60,000 nucleotides of DNA from Tubiluchus corallicola (Eukaryota; Priapulida; Priapulimorpha; Priapulimorphida; Tubiluchidae). Of the stretch, positions 57,079 to 60,000 are shown piece after piece. How positions within the stretch are numbered: the first letter of the stretch is position 1; every line of letters starts with the position of its first letter. Below the pieces are notes generated by a model. That model made no database searches. It had not been told where the DNA came from and worked only from the letters and a program-made list of their open reading frames with translations. Made by a program: the position numbers and the translations under genes. Location of the stretch: positions 634,501 to 694,500 of the forward strand of contig JAQGDQ010000008.1 of assembly GCA_030141605.1 (NCBI GenBank). The letters run 5' to 3'.

Positions 57079-59961
57079 GTAAACTATCTTTCGTATCCCT
57101 CAGACGCTGTGTTTACTCTCTGAACTTTCTCATTGTACATCATTTTACCTCACTTTCGAAATTTAGGTGTTAGCAAGATATAGATGACTTTTGGAATTGA
57201 TTGAAAAGGCTGGATTTGTTTTATCATTTCATTACCTTTGGGAATAATGTCAGGGCCAATTATTCTAATGGAGCGAAATAGAGAAAATATTTTTTATGGT
57301 AAAAAATTAAAAACCTACAAGCAGAAATGTATTGGAATATTTTAAAAGCATCCTAACAGACTAGGCACTGATGTTGGAAAGCATCATTTGAAAAGCACTG
57401 TAAATATATTCTTAGGTGGCCTACATAAGCTGCGCCTTTTTGAGTGTTATTTCATTAACTATGTCTAATATTCATGATCATTTTTCATTGATTTTTTTAT
57501 ATTTAAGAGCAGTTATTGATGGTTCAATTGATTTTGATCTAACAAAATTGATAACAATTTCAAATTGGACTGGAAATTTTTAACAGAGTTAACCAATTTT
57601 TATTAAAAAATTTTGTTTGTCCAACTCATCTGGCTTCTCTTGACTTCACAAATTCATATAACAAAATATTACTGTTACACTTACTAGCAAAATTAAAAAA
57701 TAGTTTCTTGCTTAAGCTGTGTGTTGACAAGGACATAAAACAAGTTATCTGCAAATTTCGTAGTAAAACAGAAATTACAAGTCAAAACAGCATAAAAATT
57801 TAACAGAATAGCAATGAATATATATTTTCTGCACAAGAAAAAAATCAGTTGAAAGTTTTATGTTTTATTTTTGCTGAACTTTTTAAGAATGTGACCTTCC
57901 ATTTAGCTTTTGATGTTTCTTTACATTCGTAACTTGGGAAACAGGCCTGACTTTTTAAAAGTTATTTCATTAACTATTTCTAATATTCATGATCATTTTT
58001 AATTGATTTTTTATATTTAAGCATATTAGCATTGGGAGAACTTATTTCAGCAAGTGCATTACACAAGGTAAAGCAAAGATATTCCTAAACTGACAAATTT
58101 CCACAAAATGAGATTAATTCAGCTCTTGACCGTTTCCAAGGAAAGTACATCGAAAAGGAAGCAATTGCCTTGTTTCTTTTTCATTTAAAATGGTAAATTT
58201 TGGAAAAATTCCCTGTTTTGTTATGAAAAAACAATTTTAAACATTGCATTTTTAAAACCTTAAGCAAAAATAGAACCAAATATACAGCTAATTTTTTTTG
58301 TTTAGAGGATGTATGTTCTGTTAAATTTTTATGCCTTTTTGACTTGTAATTTTTATCTTCTTAAAGAATTTACAGATAACGCTTTTCCGGACAAAGCTGT
58401 ATATTAATTTTGATTTTTAATTTTTTCTACAATTTTGCTGCAAATTTGCTCAGTTCTTCAGCTTTTTATACAAGATTTGCTAGTTATCACTTGAGTTTTT
58501 TAAGTAACTGTCCTGAACGGAGTTGATAACCTTGCACTAGCGGCTTGCTAAAATTTTTCTTTCTTTGTCTTTTTCACACACCAATTTTCCTTTGCACAAA
58601 TTTTTTCTTGCTTTGTGACGACGAAATTTTTTTCAAAAACTACGTGGCATAGGGGGCGTGAATGGCGTGTTGATCGTGGTGGAGGGAGAAGAGAAGCGTT
58701 CAGCCGCGAAGCGTATGATCGGCGTCGAGAAAGATTCAGTCCGGGGCAGCACGAGATTGGCGGACCAATGAAACGGATGCGTCATGATTGGTAATTTGTA
58801 ATTATAATTAAGTAAACTGAAACGAATAAATTGGTTCTTAAATATGAATTTTTATTAATGACATTTCTGTTTGATTACAGACTATAATTAGGTAAAGAAA
58901 ATGAACGAATGAGATAAGCAAACGATTTTTATTTTGTGAGCATTGATAACTTAATCATTCAAAATACTCCTTTTCTTACAAATATTTTTCCATTTGTCTG
59001 CCTTGACGGAGTTGCACTGATGCATTATCTCTTTTACTTCCATAGGGATGAGCCAGGTGAAGGTTACTACCAACCAATGGGTGGCAGTGGTGGTTATGGA
59101 GGTTATCAACAAGGGTGGGGTCAGCAACATGGTGAACATTATTCTGGCAGGCACAAGTATGACTCGGTTCTATTATGTTGCTACTGCAATGCAATGCAGA
59201 GCGACTTACCTGCAAGTTAAACTGTACATATAACTGACTGCCTAGTTGACTAGGCTGTGACTATCTAATTATGGCACAATGACTATTTGATAAATGTAAC
59301 CAATATGGCTAGTAACATTAAACTGGCTGATTTTAATAAGACACTGCTTATAGTCTTGAGAGACAGTAATTAAACTTGGCTAGGAATATTTTAATTGCCA
59401 AGAGGTTAACACTGGAAATACACTGAAGGACAATTATGCTAAAAGCAACTAGGTTTTCGTCCCAAGAAAATTAATCAGCTGCTCAAAGGCATTGTAAGTA
59501 AGTAAGTAAGTTACGTACGGCTAAATGGCGAGAATATTATCATTTGTTAAAAACTGTCTGTTCAAGCCGTATTCAAATACTTGTATTCAATAAGAATATG
59601 TTTAAACTAAGTAAGTAAGTTATTTAATTTCGTTCCCGAGGTTTATAAAACATGTTTTTAATAAAACAATAAAATTAATAGAATAAATGTTTACATTATT
59701 AGAAATGTTAGTTAACATGCAGCATATCACTTGTACTGTTGCTCACTTATTTAAGGGCAGTAGCTAATTTTTGCAATAATCCAGGAGTGGAGGCATGGAT
59801 ATTAATCCTGCAAATCCAATGATGTCCTTCAAGCAGTTCATGTTGGGTCAGGACGACGATATTGATGACGAGACCGCCGTGAAGAAGTACAAAGAGTACA
59901 AAATAGAATATCGTCGACAACAGTTGTCAGAGTTTTTCAATGCGCACAAAGAAGAAGAGTG
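56993..59961 (+). CDS. SRRT: Serrate/ARS2 RNA effector, 5' four coding exons
   Basis: Nuclear scaffold that binds the cap-binding complex and links capped RNA to processing, export, degradation and miRNA biogenesis (family knowledge). Join of 56,993-57,078, 58,653-58,790, 59,046-59,156 and 59,785-59,961, continuing past the right edge. All three internal junctions, and the last visible one, are phase 2, and the frame is open for 170 residues. The N-terminus [16 protein letters not shown] matches vertebrate SRRT almost exactly; then an Arg-rich region ending RRRERFSPG and KRMRHDW, a Gly/Tyr-rich insert ([16 protein letters not shown]), and the start of the conserved domain ([20 protein letters not shown], then [11 protein letters not shown] and HKEEEW). 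Very secure. Confidence 0.97.
57446..58021 (+). repeat. Two ~62-bp direct repeats in SRRT intron 1
   Basis: 57,446-57,508 and 57,961-58,021 share TTATTTCATTAACTATKTCT, TAATATTCATGATCATTTTT and ATATTTAAG with only a few differences, 515 bp apart. They may be a decayed duplication or the ends of a small inserted element. Confidence 0.75.
58653..58790 (+). CDS. SRRT: SRRT coding exon 2
   Basis: After acceptor GGCATAG: (R)[16 protein letters not shown], then [14 protein letters not shown] and MKRMRHD; donor TG|GTAATT inside the Trp codon. The polypyrimidine tract before it is weak and T-rich only further upstream. Confidence 0.9.
59046..59156 (+). CDS. SRRT: SRRT coding exon 3, Gly/Tyr-rich
   Basis: Acceptor ACTTCCATAG, then (W)[18 protein letters not shown]..., ending SGRH before donor AA|GTATGA. 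The donor at 59,157 is the one that keeps phase with exon 4. The open frame continues into the intron for ~20 codons but loses similarity. Confidence 0.85.
59217..59784. other. SRRT intron 3 body
   Basis: No gene seen. Short AAGTAAGTAAGT runs occur at 59,498-59,513 and near 59,610-59,622. Confidence 0.6.
59785..59961 (+). CDS. SRRT: SRRT coding exon 4, start of the conserved DUF/ARS2 domain
   Basis: Acceptor AATAATCCAG, then (K)[43 protein letters not shown]; donor TG|GTAAGA, phase 2. Strong match to the vertebrate FKEFLLSLDD...RRQQMQDFF block. Confidence 0.95.
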
Positions 59962-60000
59962 GTAAGAAAATCCTGACATCTTATAAAGCTTAACACTTGA

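Overview
The window is animal nuclear DNA, AT-rich, with GT-AG spliceosomal introns and about one gene per 10-15 kb. It carries two metazoan-type genes (a mastermind-like Notch co-activator and citron kinase) plus two general eukaryotic genes (UAP1 and SRRT/ARS2). Divergence from vertebrate proteins, intron layout and the repeat families (CR1/Jockey-type LINEs, hAT, piggyBac and pogo-type MITEs, tRNA-derived SINEs, a Ty3/gypsy-like remnant) point to an invertebrate. The phylum cannot be settled from the sequence alone.

Layout. 1-11,084 (minus): UAP1, eight coding exons found by reading across introns with matching phases; the C-terminal ~100 residues lie off the left edge. 11,085-19,100: upstream and intergenic DNA with an inverted-repeat element, a nested hAT element, a CpG-rich candidate promoter near 14 kb, two long GA tracts and a 16-bp palindrome array. 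19,192-25,614 (minus): citron Rho-interacting kinase, almost all in one 5.7-kb exon. 25.7-45.2 kb: a transposon graveyard of LINE fragments on both strands, an internally deleted LTR element, hAT-type elements with target-site duplications and SINE-like tRNA relics. 45,902-~49,870 (plus): mastermind, whole coding sequence in one exon. 50,754-51,047 (minus): a possible small intronless gene. 51.1-56.6 kb: mostly featureless. From ~56.7 kb to the right edge (plus): the 5' part of SRRT/ARS2, four coding exons all joined by phase-2 introns, with a probable upstream ORF overlapping the start codon.

The four main genes do not form a pathway. UAP1 makes UDP-GlcNAc, CIT acts in cytokinesis, mastermind in Notch transcription, and SRRT in cap-binding-complex RNA processing. 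Their adjacency looks like ordinary genome neighbourhood.

I found no clearly new biological system. The most unusual items are a nine-unit, 16-bp-period array of TTCNNNGAA-type palindromes beside a 325-bp polypurine tract; the near-intronless citron and mastermind coding regions between intron-rich neighbours; an inverted-repeat/hAT nest just upstream of the UAP1 start; a MITE ending 16 nt from a UAP1 splice acceptor; a LINE arranged like a twin-priming 5' inversion; and a spliced uORF overlapping the SRRT ATG.
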